From: Sneathiellales bacterium
GTDB taxonomy: Bacteria; Pseudomonadota; Alphaproteobacteria; JANQFL01
Assembly (NCBI GenBank): GCA_028277845.1
Contig: JANQFL010000024.1
Coordinates: forward strand, 120,443 to 184,442
DNA: 64,000 nucleotides
Direction: 5' to 3'
Position 1 is the stretch's first letter. Each line of letters begins with the position of its first letter. A program made the position numbers and the translations under genes. Below are positions 10,218 to 18,759 of this stretch, piece by piece. A model generated the notes under the pieces. The model was not told where the DNA came from and did not search any database. It was given only the letters and a program-made list of their open reading frames with translations.

Positions 10218-10682
10218 ATGAGCGGAAATGTAGTCGAAACCCTGATCGGCGCGGTCGTTCTTGCAGTGGCCGGGCTGTTTTTGTTTTTTGCTTACTCGAC
10301 GGCGGAGGTCGGCTCCGTCGACGGATATACGCTGGTAGCGAAATTTGACCGGGTTGACGGACTGGCCGCCGGCAGCGACGTGCGCATCGGCGGCATCAAA
10401 GTCGGATCAATCGGTGAAATGTCGTTGGAAACCGAATCCTACATGGCCGTCGTGACCATGAACATCAACTCGGATGTCCAGTTGCCGGAAGACAGTTCCG
10501 CCAAGATCTCCTCCGACGGTTTGCTTGGAAGCAACTATTTATCGCTCGAGCCGGGTGGGGCCGAGGATATGCTAGAAGACGGTGGAGAGGTACGCTTCAC
10601 TCAGGGTGCCGTCGATATCGTCAATCTGATCGGCCAAGCCATCTTTAGCGCCACCGACTCCGGCAAAGACAAATCTCAATAG
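10218..10682 (+). CDS. mlaD: MlaD, MCE-domain lipid transport protein
   Basis: This is the periplasmic, inner-membrane-anchored MCE subunit of the Mla system, which maintains outer-membrane lipid asymmetry. The 154-residue protein has an N-terminal transmembrane helix at about 8-28 (IGAVVLAVAGLFLFFAY). A single MCE domain at about 38-115 contains VDGLAAGSDVRIGGIKVGSI and SDGLLGSNYLSLEPGG. The length is typical of MlaD. The ABC subunits mlaE and mlaF are not adjacent; in related genomes mlaD commonly sits here, next to NDUFA12, apart from them. Confidence 0.93.
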   Translation: MSGNVVETLIGAVVLAVAGLFLFFAYSTAEVGSVDGYTLVAKFDRVDGLAAGSDVRIGGIKVGSIGEMSLETESYMAVVTMNINSDVQLPEDSSAKISSDGLLGSNYLSLEPGGAEDMLEDGGEVRFTQGAVDIVNLIGQAIFSATDSGKDKSQ

Positions 10683-10703
10683 GAACGGGGGACCGTACCC
10701 CCG

Positions 10704-11465
10704 ATGGGTTCGCATAAACAGCGGCAAAGCTGGAACGCGGCGGATTACGCCCGCAATGCCCGGTTCGTCTCCGATCTCGGTGCCGGCGTGTTCGATCTGC
10801 TCGACATTCAAGCCGGCGAACGGGTCCTGGACCTCGGTTGCGGGGATGGCGCCCTAACGGAAAAACTCGTTGAACACGGCGCGGTCGTGGTGGGAGTCGA
10901 CGCCTCCGAAAACCAGATATCGGCTGCCAGGGCCCGTGGCCTCGATGCTCGTGTGATGGACGGCGAAGGCCTCGATTTCGATCAAGAGTTTGATGCCGTA
11001 TTTTCCAACGCCGCGCTGCATTGGATGACCGATCCGAACGCCGTGGTACAGGGGGTGGCGGCCGCGCTCAAACCGAACGGCCGGTTCGTCGGCGAGTTCG
11101 GTGGCCACACCAATGTCGCGGCGTGCCTGGTGGCCCTGGTCGCGGCTCTTGTTCGTCGGGGCTATAACGGTCTGGACGCCATTCCCTGGTACTTTCCGAC
11201 GCCTGACGAATACGGACAAGTTTTGGAAAGTAACGGATTTTCGGTCGAGGAAATTGCTCTCATACCGAGACCGACCCCGTTGCCGACAGGTATCGAGGGG
11301 TGGCTGATGACATTTGGTGAAAGTTTCTTTTCGGTATTGCCGGAAAGCGGGCGTGACGACATGAAACGGGAAGTGATCGACTTGCTTCGGCCCAGCCTGT
11401 GCGATAGTGAAGGGCGTTGGACAGCGGATTATGTACGCTTACGATTTCATGCAACGCTCGATTGA
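10704..11465 (+). CDS. Class I SAM-dependent methyltransferase
   Basis: This 253-residue protein has the Rossmann-type methyltransferase core. Motif I is VLDLGCGDGALTE at 41-53 and an acidic residue at D66 (VVGVDAS) would bind the SAM ribose. FDAVFSNAALHWM corresponds to motif IV. The overall pattern resembles trans-aconitate or malonyl-ACP methyltransferase relatives (Methyltransf_11), but the substrate cannot be told from sequence. It starts 21 bp after mlaD and its 3' end overlaps the DUF2155 gene. Confidence 0.85.
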   Translation: MGSHKQRQSWNAADYARNARFVSDLGAGVFDLLDIQAGERVLDLGCGDGALTEKLVEHGAVVVGVDASENQISAARARGLDARVMDGEGLDFDQEFDAVFSNAALHWMTDPNAVVQGVAAALKPNGRFVGEFGGHTNVAACLVALVAALVRRGYNGLDAIPWYFPTPDEYGQVLESNGFSVEEIALIPRPTPLPTGIEGWLMTFGESFFSVLPESGRDDMKREVIDLLRPSLCDSEGRWTADYVRLRFHATLD

Positions 11466-11946
11466 CCGCCGATTGATCACTCGGAATAGGTCGCGGAACT
11501 GCTTCGGTTATCTGGCATATCGAGCACTCATCGGCCTGATATTCTTTGTCGCGTTTTCGACTGCGCAGGCGCAGCAACCCGTTCCGCCCGTCGCTGGTAC
11601 GGATACCGCACCGTTGCTGGAACAGAAAACGGCGATACTCAACGGCTTGGACAAAATTACGGCGCGAATTTCCTTGATCGAAGCACCGATCGGTGAATTT
11701 GTACGATTCGGGACGCTGAATATCGTTGCCCGGACCTGTCACAAGCAACCGCCGGAAGAGCCGCCTGAAACGGCTGCATTTCTGGAAATCGAAGAAGTCC
11801 GTCCCGGGTTCGAACGCACCCGTCTGTTCAGCGGTTGGATGTTTGCCTCTAGTCCTGCGCTGTCGGCACTGGAACATCCGGTTTACGACGTCTGGGTCAC
11901 CGATTGCAAAGCGGTTTCCCCCGAGATCGCGGACGGTAAAGAATAA
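11431..11946 (+). CDS. DUF2155 domain exported protein
   Basis: This alphaproteobacterial DUF2155 family protein has unknown function. An N-terminal arginine-rich segment is followed by a hydrophobic stretch ([16 protein letters not shown]) ending at a likely signal peptidase I site before QQPV. The mature part contains [25 protein letters not shown], a proline-rich PPEEPPE, and [28 protein letters not shown], all family landmarks. Two conserved cysteines could form a disulfide. Start choices are ATG 11431 or ATG 11449; both overlap the methyltransferase 3' end (stop at 11465). The 3' end overlaps aat on the opposite strand by 64 bp. Confidence 0.88.
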   Translation: MYAYDFMQRSIDRRLITRNRSRNCFGYLAYRALIGLIFFVAFSTAQAQQPVPPVAGTDTAPLLEQKTAILNGLDKITARISLIEAPIGEFVRFGTLNIVARTCHKQPPEEPPETAAFLEIEEVRPGFERTRLFSGWMFASSPALSALEHPVYDVWVTDCKAVSPEIADGKE

Positions 11947-12533
11947 AAATCCCCTTTGACCGAAAGCGCGCGGTCCAGAATTTCACGGTATTCGTCGCGC
12001 GGAATTTCCCGGGCGCCGAACTGGAGCAAGTGGTCGGTAACAAACTGCGTGTCCAGCAGGTCGTATCCGCCCGCTGTCAGACGACCGACAAGGTGGACTA
12101 GCGCGACCTTGCTTGCGTCGGTTTCGCGGCTGAACATGCTTTCGCCGAAGAACGCACCTCCGAGCGAAACACCATACAACCCGCCCACCAATCTTCCTTG
12201 TCGATAACATTCCACGCTATGCGCGTGCCCCATTTTGTTCAGCACGGAATAGAGCGAAATGATCTGATCGTTGATCCAAGTGCTTTGCCTGCCTACGCCC
12301 GGTTCCGCGCAGGCTTGGATGACGGCGGTGAAGTCCTGGTCGGCAACCACCTTGAACACGTCCTGACGGACCGTGCGGGCCAGGCGGCGCGAAACATGGA
12401 ACCCGTTCAGCGGCAACACCCCACGCAGTTCCGGATCGACCCAAAACAGGTTGGGGTCGTCACGGCTTTCGGCCATGGGAAACAAACCCACCGAGTAGGC
12501 GCGCAGAAGGATTTCGGGAGTAAGCGCCGTCAT
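11883..12533 (-). CDS. aat: Leucyl/phenylalanyl-tRNA-protein transferase
   Basis: Aat adds Leu or Phe from aminoacyl-tRNA to N-terminal Arg or Lys of proteins, creating N-degrons for ClpAP. From ATG 12533 it is 216 residues, close to the E. coli length. Typical motifs are [15 protein letters not shown] and [14 protein letters not shown] at the N-terminus, then [42 protein letters not shown] and FGAREI. The start overlaps the accC stop in an ATGA. It is the last gene of aroQ-accB-accC-aat. Its final 21 codons overlap the DUF2155 gene in antiparallel. Confidence 0.97.
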   Translation of the reverse strand: MTALTPEILLRAYSVGLFPMAESRDDPNLFWVDPELRGVLPLNGFHVSRRLARTVRQDVFKVVADQDFTAVIQACAEPGVGRQSTWINDQIISLYSVLNKMGHAHSVECYRQGRLVGGLYGVSLGGAFFGESMFSRETDASKVALVHLVGRLTAGGYDLLDTQFVTDHLLQFGAREIPRDEYREILDRALSVKGDFYSLPSAISGETALQSVTQTS

Positions 12534-13873
12534 CCTTTCGGGAGGATGAACTCCTCCAGCCAACGGATATCATATGCCCCGTTGACAAAATCGCTGTCGG
12601 CGATGAGAGACTGGTGCAGCGGGATCGTTGTATCGATTCCACCGATCACGAACTCGGCAAGTGCGCGCCGGAGCCGCATCAGGCATTCGTTCCGGCTGGT
12701 ACCGTGCACCACCAGCTTGGCGACGAGGCTATCGTAGTTGGGCGGGACCCTGTACCCGGAATACAGCCCGGAGTCGACGCGGACGCCCAGTCCACCCGGA
12801 GCGTGGTAATCGGTGATAGTGCCCGGCGTCGGTGTGAAAGTCTGCGGATTTTCCGCATTGACGCGGCACTCGATTGCGTGGCCGCGCATTTCGATTTCTT
12901 CCTGCGTGTATCCCAATGGGGCGCCATTGGCGACGCGGATCTGCTCACGCACCAAATCAATGCCGGTGATCATTTCGGTGACCGGATGCTCGACCTGCAA
13001 TCGGGTGTTCATTTCGATGAAATAGAATTCTCCGTTCTCGAACAGGAATTCGATCGTACCGACACCGAGATATCCGATTTCCTTGATGGCTCGGACGACC
13101 GTTTCGCCGATGTGTTTGCGCTGTTCCGAATTGAGTGCCGGCGACGGCGTTTCCTCCAGCACCTTCTGGTGGCGGCGCTGCAACGAACAATCCCGTTCGC
13201 CGAGGTGAACCACATTGCCGTAATGGTCCGCAAGAACCTGGACTTCGATGTGCCGTGGGCGCGACAGGAAGCGCTCGATATAGACGCTGTCGTCTCCGAA
13301 CGCCAAACGTGATTCGGACCGGGCGGCGGACAAGGCCGTCGAAAGCTCGGACTCCGAATGAACCAGTTTCATGCCACGGCCGCCGCCGCCCGCGGAGGCC
13401 TTGATGAGCAGCGGATAACCAATCTCGGCCGCGGCCTTTTCCGCTTCCTGATCGCTCGTGATGGGCGAATCCGTTCCCGGTGTCACCGGGACACCCAAGG
13501 ACCGCATGGTCGCCTTGGCCGCGATCTTGTCGCCCATCAATGACATGTGTTCTGGACTTGGACCGATGAAGGTTATTCCGTGTTCGTTGACGATATTTGC
13601 GAAATTGGCGTTCTCGGACAAAAATCCATAGCCGGGGTGCACGGCATCCGCCCCCGTGATTTCAGCCGCTGCAATGATCGCCGGAATATTGAGGTAACTG
13701 TCCATCGCATTGGGAGGTCCGATGCATACGCTTTCATCGGCCAGGCGGACATGCATGGCGTCGGCATCGGCCGTCGAGTGAACGGCGACCGTATGGATAC
13801 CCATTTCACGGCAGGCGCGCAGGACGCGCAGTGCGATTTCCCCGCGGTTGGCGATGAGGATTTTTTCAAACAT
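12530..13873 (-). CDS. accC: Acetyl-CoA carboxylase, biotin carboxylase subunit
   Basis: AccC is the ATP-grasp enzyme that carboxylates biotin on AccB, the first half-reaction of acetyl-CoA carboxylase in fatty acid synthesis. It is 447 residues, the normal length. It shows [20 protein letters not shown] at the N-terminus, the ATP-binding loop [10 protein letters not shown] near 160-170, [35 protein letters not shown] with metal-binding Glu and Asn, and [11 protein letters not shown]. It lies 7 bp downstream of accB and is translationally coupled to aat through a 4-bp overlap. Confidence 0.98.
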   Translation of the reverse strand: MFEKILIANRGEIALRVLRACREMGIHTVAVHSTADADAMHVRLADESVCIGPPNAMDSYLNIPAIIAAAEITGADAVHPGYGFLSENANFANIVNEHGITFIGPSPEHMSLMGDKIAAKATMRSLGVPVTPGTDSPITSDQEAEKAAAEIGYPLLIKASAGGGGRGMKLVHSESELSTALSAARSESRLAFGDDSVYIERFLSRPRHIEVQVLADHYGNVVHLGERDCSLQRRHQKVLEETPSPALNSEQRKHIGETVVRAIKEIGYLGVGTIEFLFENGEFYFIEMNTRLQVEHPVTEMITGIDLVREQIRVANGAPLGYTQEEIEMRGHAIECRVNAENPQTFTPTPGTITDYHAPGGLGVRVDSGLYSGYRVPPNYDSLVAKLVVHGTSRNECLMRLRRALAEFVIGGIDTTIPLHQSLIADSDFVNGAYDIRWLEEFILPKG

Positions 13874-13880
13874 CCCGTGC

Positions 13881-14342
13881 TTACTCGATAATGAGCAGGA
13901 CCTGTCCGAACTCTACAGGCTGTTCATTGGTCACAAGAATGCGCGCGACTTTACCCGAACGCGGGGCAGGGATGTGGTTCATCGTTTTCATGGCTTCGAC
14001 GATGATGACGGTCTGTCCTTCTTCGACTGTGTCGCCAACTTTAATGAAACTCGCCGCACCCGGTTCGGGCGCTGTGTAGACGGTGCCAACCATGGGTGAA
14101 AGAACGGCACCGGGATGGGATTCCGGGTCCGTATCACCCTCGGTGTCCGCGGCGGCAGCGGCCATCGCGCCCGGAGGAGGCTGGACGGCGGCTTGGGCGG
14201 CCATCGCCGGCACCGCCGACAACGTCCGCACGACCCTGACGTGTCCACCGTCACACGGCCATTCGATTTCCGAAAGACCGGTTTCCTCCAGCAATTCCGC
14301 CAGATCCCGGATCAGGTCCTTATCGATTTTTGGTGATGCCAT
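13881..14342 (-). CDS. accB: Biotin carboxyl carrier protein of acetyl-CoA carboxylase
   Basis: This 153-residue carrier holds the biotin that AccC carboxylates. The biotinyl domain occupies about 78-153; the attachment lysine is K119 in [10 protein letters not shown] (the common form is EAMKxMN). The N-terminal helix region ([18 protein letters not shown]) is joined by an Ala/Pro-rich flexible linker at about 42-75. [19 protein letters not shown] carries the family's thumb region. It sits between aroQ and accC. Confidence 0.97.
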   Translation of the reverse strand: MASPKIDKDLIRDLAELLEETGLSEIEWPCDGGHVRVVRTLSAVPAMAAQAAVQPPPGAMAAAAADTEGDTDPESHPGAVLSPMVGTVYTAPEPGAASFIKVGDTVEEGQTVIIVEAMKTMNHIPAPRSGKVARILVTNEQPVEFGQVLLIIE

Positions 14343-14364
14343 GAGTGTAACGGTTCTCCAATTA

Positions 14365-14826
14365 TCAATCCGTTGTCGGAGTATTAACGACTAGCCGTGA
14401 AATCGCATCCAAGGCCATCAAATAGCCGTCGCTGCCAAATCCACACAGCACGCCATCGGCGACACCGCTGATATAGGATGTGTGACGGAACGATTCCCGG
14501 CGATAAATATTCGAAAGATGCACTTCAATAACCGGCAGCGACGCGGCCATGAGGGCGTCCCGAATGGCCACCGAAGTATGTGTATACGCACCTGCATTGA
14601 TAACGATGCCCGCGGCGTTCGAGCCGGCTTGTTGTATCCAAGTTACCAGTTCGCCTTCGTAGTTACTCTGCCGGAAATCGATTTCAAGACCCAGTGAACC
14701 GGCATGTTCGGTACAGCTCGAGGCAATGAATTCCATCGTTTCCGTGCCATAGATGGACGGTTCACGGGAGCCCAACATATTGAGATTGGGTCCGTTCAGA
14801 ATCAAAATAGTGGGTTTCATTGCCAT
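14365..14826 (-). CDS. aroQ: 3-dehydroquinate dehydratase, type II
   Basis: This type II dehydroquinase converts 3-dehydroquinate to 3-dehydroshikimate in the shikimate pathway. It is 153 residues, typical for the dodecameric enzyme. It contains ILILNGPNLNMLGSREPSIYG with the active-site lid (Arg and Tyr), DFRQSNYEGELVTWIQQA, INAGAYTHTSVAIRDAL, and EVHLSNIYRRESFRHTSYIS with the catalytic His. Start codons ATG 14826 and ATG 14820 are two codons apart. It heads the aroQ-accB-accC-aat run, 22 bp before accB. Confidence 0.97.
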   Translation of the reverse strand: MAMKPTILILNGPNLNMLGSREPSIYGTETMEFIASSCTEHAGSLGLEIDFRQSNYEGELVTWIQQAGSNAAGIVINAGAYTHTSVAIRDALMAASLPVIEVHLSNIYRRESFRHTSYISGVADGVLCGFGSDGYLMALDAISRLVVNTPTTD

Positions 14827-14979
14827 AGATTCGTGTTTTTGGTGCAGCGGTTATAAAGCGGAAACCCGGGCTGGGGAAGCCATTGCATGGGAAATCGGAA
14901 CCTTGACAACTGTTCAATGACAGCGGGATCTCGTCGGTTGCCGTGCAGGGCATCAAAGATGGTCCGAAATCCCTTGTGT

Positions 14980-15023
14980 TTCCGTTACATTTCGATCGCA
15001 ATTGGAATGACTAAGTAACGGAA
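14980..15023. promoter_or_regulatory. 9-bp inverted repeat between aroQ and the PAS gene
   Basis: TTCCGTTAC (14980-14988) and GTAACGGAA (15015-15023) form a perfect 9-bp dyad separated by 26 bp, in the 255-bp divergent region between aroQ and the PAS-domain gene. The wide spacing suggests two inverted regulator sites rather than a hairpin. The regulator is unknown. Confidence 0.4.
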
Positions 15024-15081
15024 CTTTAACGACAATTGCGCGATTATCCGGTCCAGTAATTTCACCGCATGCGACTGGACC

Positions 15082-15570
15082 ATGAAACAGCTACTCAACG
15101 CGATCAATCCGGTTAAGGAACGGCCACCGGCAATGGAACGGCGTCTAGTTCTGCGCGTCCTCAATTACTGGCGCCATCTGGCTGGGGAAAAAGAATTTCC
15201 GTCGATCGACGAAATCGACGCATCCGACATACCGGAAATATGGCCCAACTGTTTTCTGTTGGATTCGTCCGGCAACCCCGACGACCCCGTACTGATGGAC
15301 ATTGGCGATCAGCTGCAAAAGGATCTCGGCGGCGATGCCAAAGGAAAGCCGATTTCAGAAGTCATAAATGAATCCCTGCTTTCCGCCGCACTCGGCCACT
15401 ACCGTCAAGTCGCAACCAAGAAAGTGCCGATTTCATTGGGCGGTGAATACACCAAGAACGACGGGACACAAGTGCTCTACAGAAGCATCATCCTGCCGCT
15501 CAGTGGTGACGGAGAGAATATCGACAAGTTCTTTGGAGCTGCGAACTCCCGGCTTGTAAGCACAAGCTGA
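15082..15570 (+). CDS. PAS_5 family (PAS-like sensor) protein
   Basis: This 162-residue protein resembles the PAS_5 family common in Rhodospirillales. Features are an N-terminal helix with LNYWRHLAGEKEFPSIDEIDASDIPEIWPN, then FLLDSSGNPDDPVLMDIGDQL, a segment like HYRQVATKKVPISLGGEY, and LYRSIILPLSGDG, the terminal beta strands of the fold. It has no output domain, transmembrane segment or signal peptide, so it is probably a cytoplasmic ligand-sensing or partner-binding module of unknown role. ATG 15082 gives the usual N-terminus. It is followed 34 bp later by a small membrane protein gene. Confidence 0.75.
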   Translation: MKQLLNAINPVKERPPAMERRLVLRVLNYWRHLAGEKEFPSIDEIDASDIPEIWPNCFLLDSSGNPDDPVLMDIGDQLQKDLGGDAKGKPISEVINESLLSAALGHYRQVATKKVPISLGGEYTKNDGTQVLYRSIILPLSGDGENIDKFFGAANSRLVSTS

Positions 15571-15604
15571 CCCCGGCTCGGGCGGGAACTTACGGGACAC
15601 CAAG

Positions 15605-16042
15605 ATGATAACCGCATTCGAATTACAGACGTACAACGAAGGCAAGTGGAAGATCGATTCGATCTTCGACGACCGCCAGTTGGCATTGTTTGAAGCAAAA
15701 CGTCTGGCTGAAAGCGGGCGTTTTCCGGGCGTTCGTGTCGTGCAGGAGTCCTATGATGCCGAAAAGGACAAGACCGACTTCCGCATCATCTACAAAGGTT
15801 CGAGGACCGACGACGAAAACACCAAGGCCCAACGCCGTGAACGCAAGGTAAAGAGCGAGCTTGCCGCCCAACGGAAAAGCGCCGAACAAGTTACGGCGGT
15901 CAAGAAACGCGTCGCCGCAAACGCTAAGCAACAGGCCGATTCCAACCAATGGTATCTCATGCTGGCCTTGAAGGCCGGCGGCCTGGGTTTTGTCGCTTTG
16001 GCCATTCTTTACGCCCTGCACATCCTGAACCAGGTTATGTAG
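15605..16042 (+). CDS. Conserved hypothetical protein with C-terminal membrane anchor
   Basis: I do not recognise a named family for this 145-residue protein. The first 65 residues (TAFELQTYNEGKWKIDSIFD, LALFEAKRLAESGRFPGVRV) look like a small alpha/beta domain that recurs in alphaproteobacterial proteins next to PAS_5 genes. Residues about 70-112 are strongly charged and likely helical. A single transmembrane helix at about 120-143 (ALKAGGLGFVALAILYALHIL) ends the protein, which suggests a tail-anchored cytoplasmic domain. Confidence 0.65.
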   Translation: MITAFELQTYNEGKWKIDSIFDDRQLALFEAKRLAESGRFPGVRVVQESYDAEKDKTDFRIIYKGSRTDDENTKAQRRERKVKSELAAQRKSAEQVTAVKKRVAANAKQQADSNQWYLMLALKAGGLGFVALAILYALHILNQVM

Positions 16043-16222
16043 GCATCGGCCCGGCCTCCTTCGATTTCGATCAGTCACATTGACGCGACCACGCCCCAAC
16101 TCAGGCGTCAGGTCACGCTTTCGCCTTGCAGAAACCGGATTCAAGCTTGACCATACTTGTCGGTAAGGGCGTATAACCAGTCAACAACTGGTTCGCCATT
16201 CTGACTGGAGTTGAATTCGCGC

Positions 16223-17218
16223 ATGCGTATGACAATCAACGGTGAAGAACGCAGCTTCGCCGGCCCGCTGACAGTTACGGGATTGCTTGAAGAACTGGGC
16301 CTCGATGCCCGAAAAATCGCCCTTGAACGCAATCTGGAGATCGTGCCCCGGTCGTCCTATGCCGAGACGAATCTCGAAGACGGCGACAAGCTGGAAATCG
16401 TCAATTTCGTTGGCGGCGGCAATCACGTGTCCGAGGACCTTCAGGGTAGCGATACGGGCTTTACCGTCGCCGGAAAGACGTATCAGTCCCGGTTGCTGGT
16501 CGGTACCGGAAAGTACAGGGATTTCGAAGAGACCCGACTGGCGATCGAAGCATCGGGGGCGGAGATCGTCACCGTCGCCGTCCGGCGGGTCAATGTAACC
16601 GATCCCAGTCAACCCATGCTGGTCGATTATGTCGATCCGAAGATCTTCACCTATTTGCCCAATACGGCCGGCTGTTATACGGCGGATGACGCCGTCAGGA
16701 CGTTGCGCCTGGCGCGGGAAGCCGGCGGTTGGACGTTGGTCAAGCTGGAGGTTCTGGGCGATCAGAAGACACTGTACCCCGACATGATCGAAACGTTGTC
16801 CGCGGCCGAACTGCTGGTCAAGGAAGGTTTCGATGTCATGGTCTATTGCTCCGACGACCCTCTGATGGCCAAGCGTCTCGAGGACATCGGTTGTTGCGCC
16901 ATCATGCCGTTGGCGGCCCCGATCGGGTCTGGGCGCGGTATTCAGAACAAGATCAACATCCGGCTGATCGTCGAACAGACATCGGTTCCAGTGTTGGTCG
17001 ATGCGGGCGTGGGAACGGCGTCGGATGCGGCGATCGCCATGGAGCTCGGATGTGACGGCGTTCTGATGAACACGGCGATCGCGGAGGCAAAAGACCCCAT
17101 CTTGATGGCCAAGGCGATGAAGGCCGCCATTGAAAGTGGCCGAATGGCGTACTTGGCGGGGCGCATGCCGATCAAACGTTATGCGGATCCATCGTCACCT
17201 TTGGCCGGATTGATCTGA
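16223..17218 (+). CDS. thiG: ThiS-ThiG fusion: sulfur carrier / thiazole synthase
   Basis: This single frame joins a ThiS sulfur carrier (about 1-66) to a ThiG thiazole synthase (about 75-331). The ThiS part has [23 protein letters not shown] and ends in NFVGGG, where free ThiS would end in Gly-Gly. The ThiG part has LLVGTGKY, the Schiff-base lysine at K174 in [23 protein letters not shown] and [15 protein letters not shown]. Together they would build the thiazole phosphate of thiamin from DXP, dehydroglycine and ThiS thiocarboxylate. ATG 16223 has GGAG 12 bases upstream; TTG 16211 abuts that GGAG and is less likely. Because the Gly-Gly is internal, thiocarboxylation would need cleavage, or another ThiS. 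No TPP riboswitch motif is visible upstream. Confidence 0.93.
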   Translation: MRMTINGEERSFAGPLTVTGLLEELGLDARKIALERNLEIVPRSSYAETNLEDGDKLEIVNFVGGGNHVSEDLQGSDTGFTVAGKTYQSRLLVGTGKYRDFEETRLAIEASGAEIVTVAVRRVNVTDPSQPMLVDYVDPKIFTYLPNTAGCYTADDAVRTLRLAREAGGWTLVKLEVLGDQKTLYPDMIETLSAAELLVKEGFDVMVYCSDDPLMAKRLEDIGCCAIMPLAAPIGSGRGIQNKINIRLIVEQTSVPVLVDAGVGTASDAAIAMELGCDGVLMNTAIAEAKDPILMAKAMKAAIESGRMAYLAGRMPIKRYADPSSPLAGLI

Positions 17219-17236
17219 GCAGGAAGAGCGGCGTTT

Positions 17237-18031
17237 ATGGGGCGGAGAAAGAGTGGACGTGGCTGGAGGCGCATAGCCGGCGCCGTGCTGTTTCTGGTTC
17301 TGCTCCCAATCGTCGCCGGTATCGTCAGCCACGGGACTTTTGGCAAGGGCTGGTGGGAGGCCAATCGTGATCCTTCCGGATTGTCGCCGGATCCGTCGAT
17401 CGTCGATGAGGCCGTGGTGCAAGTGTTTGCGGCGCGGACATTCGGCTGGCGCGGAGCCTTCGCCGTACACACCTGGTTTGCCCTGAAACCGCAAGGCGCC
17501 AAGGACTATATCCGCATGGAGGTTATTGGCTGGGGCGTCGATCGCGGTTCGCCGGCCGTGCGTGTGCGGCGCGGCAGCCCCGATAATATCTGGTTCGACA
17601 ATATTCCGGATATCCTGGCCGACATTCGGGGGCCCGAGGCGGAAAAGCTGATACCCAAGATTGTCGAGGCCGCGCGCCGCTATCCCTACAACGACCGGTA
17701 CCGCGCCTGGCCGGGGCCGAACAGCAATACCTTTACCGCCTTTGTTGGGCGCGAGGTTCCCGAACTGGAACTGGAACTGCCGTCCGTCGCGATCGGCAAG
17801 GACTATCTCGGCAATGGGTCGTGGCTGTCGCGGACGCCGAGCGGGACCGGATACCAGTTGTCGGCATTGGGGTTGTTGGGAATTGCCGTCGGAGTGGAAG
17901 AGGGCCTGGAAATCAATCTGCTCGGCCTTGTGTTCGGACTGGATTTCGAGTGGCCCGCCTTGAAACTCCCCGGGTTGGGGCGATTGGGACTGCCCGACGG
18001 GTCTCGCCGCGAGACGAACCCGTATCACTAG
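17237..18031 (+). CDS. DUF3750 domain protein
   Basis: This 264-residue DUF3750 protein has unknown function. An N-terminal basic segment and one hydrophobic helix (about 13-31, AGAVLFLVLLPIVAGIVSH) suggest an inner-membrane anchor or uncleaved signal. The rest contains VVQVFAARTFGWRGAFAVHTWFALK, RRGSPDNIWFDNIPDIL, YRAWPGPNSNTFTAFVGREV and YQLSALGLLGIAVGVEEGLEINLLGLVFG, which define the family. The conserved N-T-F-T with aromatic and glycine residues hints at a peptidase- or acyltransferase-like core, but this is only a guess. It starts 18 bp after thiG. Confidence 0.8.
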   Translation: MGRRKSGRGWRRIAGAVLFLVLLPIVAGIVSHGTFGKGWWEANRDPSGLSPDPSIVDEAVVQVFAARTFGWRGAFAVHTWFALKPQGAKDYIRMEVIGWGVDRGSPAVRVRRGSPDNIWFDNIPDILADIRGPEAEKLIPKIVEAARRYPYNDRYRAWPGPNSNTFTAFVGREVPELELELPSVAIGKDYLGNGSWLSRTPSGTGYQLSALGLLGIAVGVEEGLEINLLGLVFGLDFEWPALKLPGLGRLGLPDGSRRETNPYH

Positions 18032-18106
18032 CGATACAGTTCCGAGAAAACGTCGACAACGCCGCCGCGCCCTGGACATGAATAGCGGAGAAACACGCAG
18101 TCCACA

Positions 18107-18598
18107 CTATTCCGTCACAGGATTACTGCTCTCCTCGAGTTCGTTGGCGCGAGCACTCAGTTTGTCCATCAAGGCAAAGAACACGGATTGCTCCTGCGAC
18201 GACAGGGCTTGAAGAACGCTTGCTTCGTAGTCGAGCGCAGTTGGCGTAATGGCTTTATAGATCTGTTGTCCTCCCTCGCTGAGACGCAAAACCGACCGTC
18301 GCCTATCTTCCGGATCGGTATCGCGAACCAGTCTGTTGGCGTTCAACAGGCGGGAGACGGATCGGCTCACTCTGACTTTGTCCATGGCCGACAGTTCCGC
18401 GACCTGATTGGCGGATGAGTTTGGAAAGCGCGCAAGCACGGCCATCACGCGCCATTCCCCGACAGACAAATCGAACCGCCGGGAGTAGTCTTCGGCCAAT
18501 GTACGGCTTACAACATTGGCCAGCACCGACAGCCGGTACGGTAGGAAGTTTTCCAATTCGATGATGGTCTCGGAACCCGAGGGCGTCTTGGTTGTCAT
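18107..18598 (-). CDS. MarR family transcriptional regulator
   Basis: This 163-residue winged-helix MarR regulator has an N-terminal dimerisation helix (LPYRLSVLANVVSRTLAEDY). The DNA-binding region includes EWRVMAVLARFPNSSANQVAELSAMDKVRVSRSVSRLLNANRLV and the wing motif DPEDRRRSVLRLSEGG. It is divergent from the maleylacetoacetate isomerase gene with a 161-bp gap containing overlapping promoters and a dyad, so it most likely controls that gene and itself. The inducer is unknown; an aromatic catabolite would fit the neighbour. Confidence 0.88.
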   Translation of the reverse strand: MTTKTPSGSETIIELENFLPYRLSVLANVVSRTLAEDYSRRFDLSVGEWRVMAVLARFPNSSANQVAELSAMDKVRVSRSVSRLLNANRLVRDTDPEDRRRSVLRLSEGGQQIYKAITPTALDYEASVLQALSSQEQSVFFALMDKLSARANELEESSNPVTE

Positions 18599-18629
18599 CG
18601 CTATTTCATCTTACGCGCGTTCAAAAGGT

Positions 18630-18678
18630 TTCACTTGTAACCAATAAATTACTATAAATGTTCAGTTCCCGGTAACAA
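18630..18678. promoter_or_regulatory. Overlapping divergent promoters and dyad, marR/maiA
   Basis: For maiA (plus), TTCACT (18630-18635) and TATAAA (18653-18658) are 17 bp apart. For marR (minus), TTGTTA (18678-18673) and TATAGT (18656-18651) are 16 bp apart. The two -10 elements overlap, so the promoters face each other. A GTAA-N8-TTAC dyad (18637-18652) lies in the maiA spacer, and CTTGTAACC (18634-18642) is nearly inverted as GGTAACAAG (18671-18679). These are plausible MarR operator sites. Confidence 0.5.
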
Positions 18679-18759
18679 GAACGGTGTCGGGAATAGCGGT
18701 CTGTTGGACCGCACCATTTCGCGAACAAACCCAACGAACACCACCAGCTAGGACCTAGA

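Noticed and set aside
16043..16222. Possible TPP riboswitch upstream of thiSG
   Set aside because: No CTGAGA-type or ACC-TGA-type THI element could be found in the 180-bp gap.
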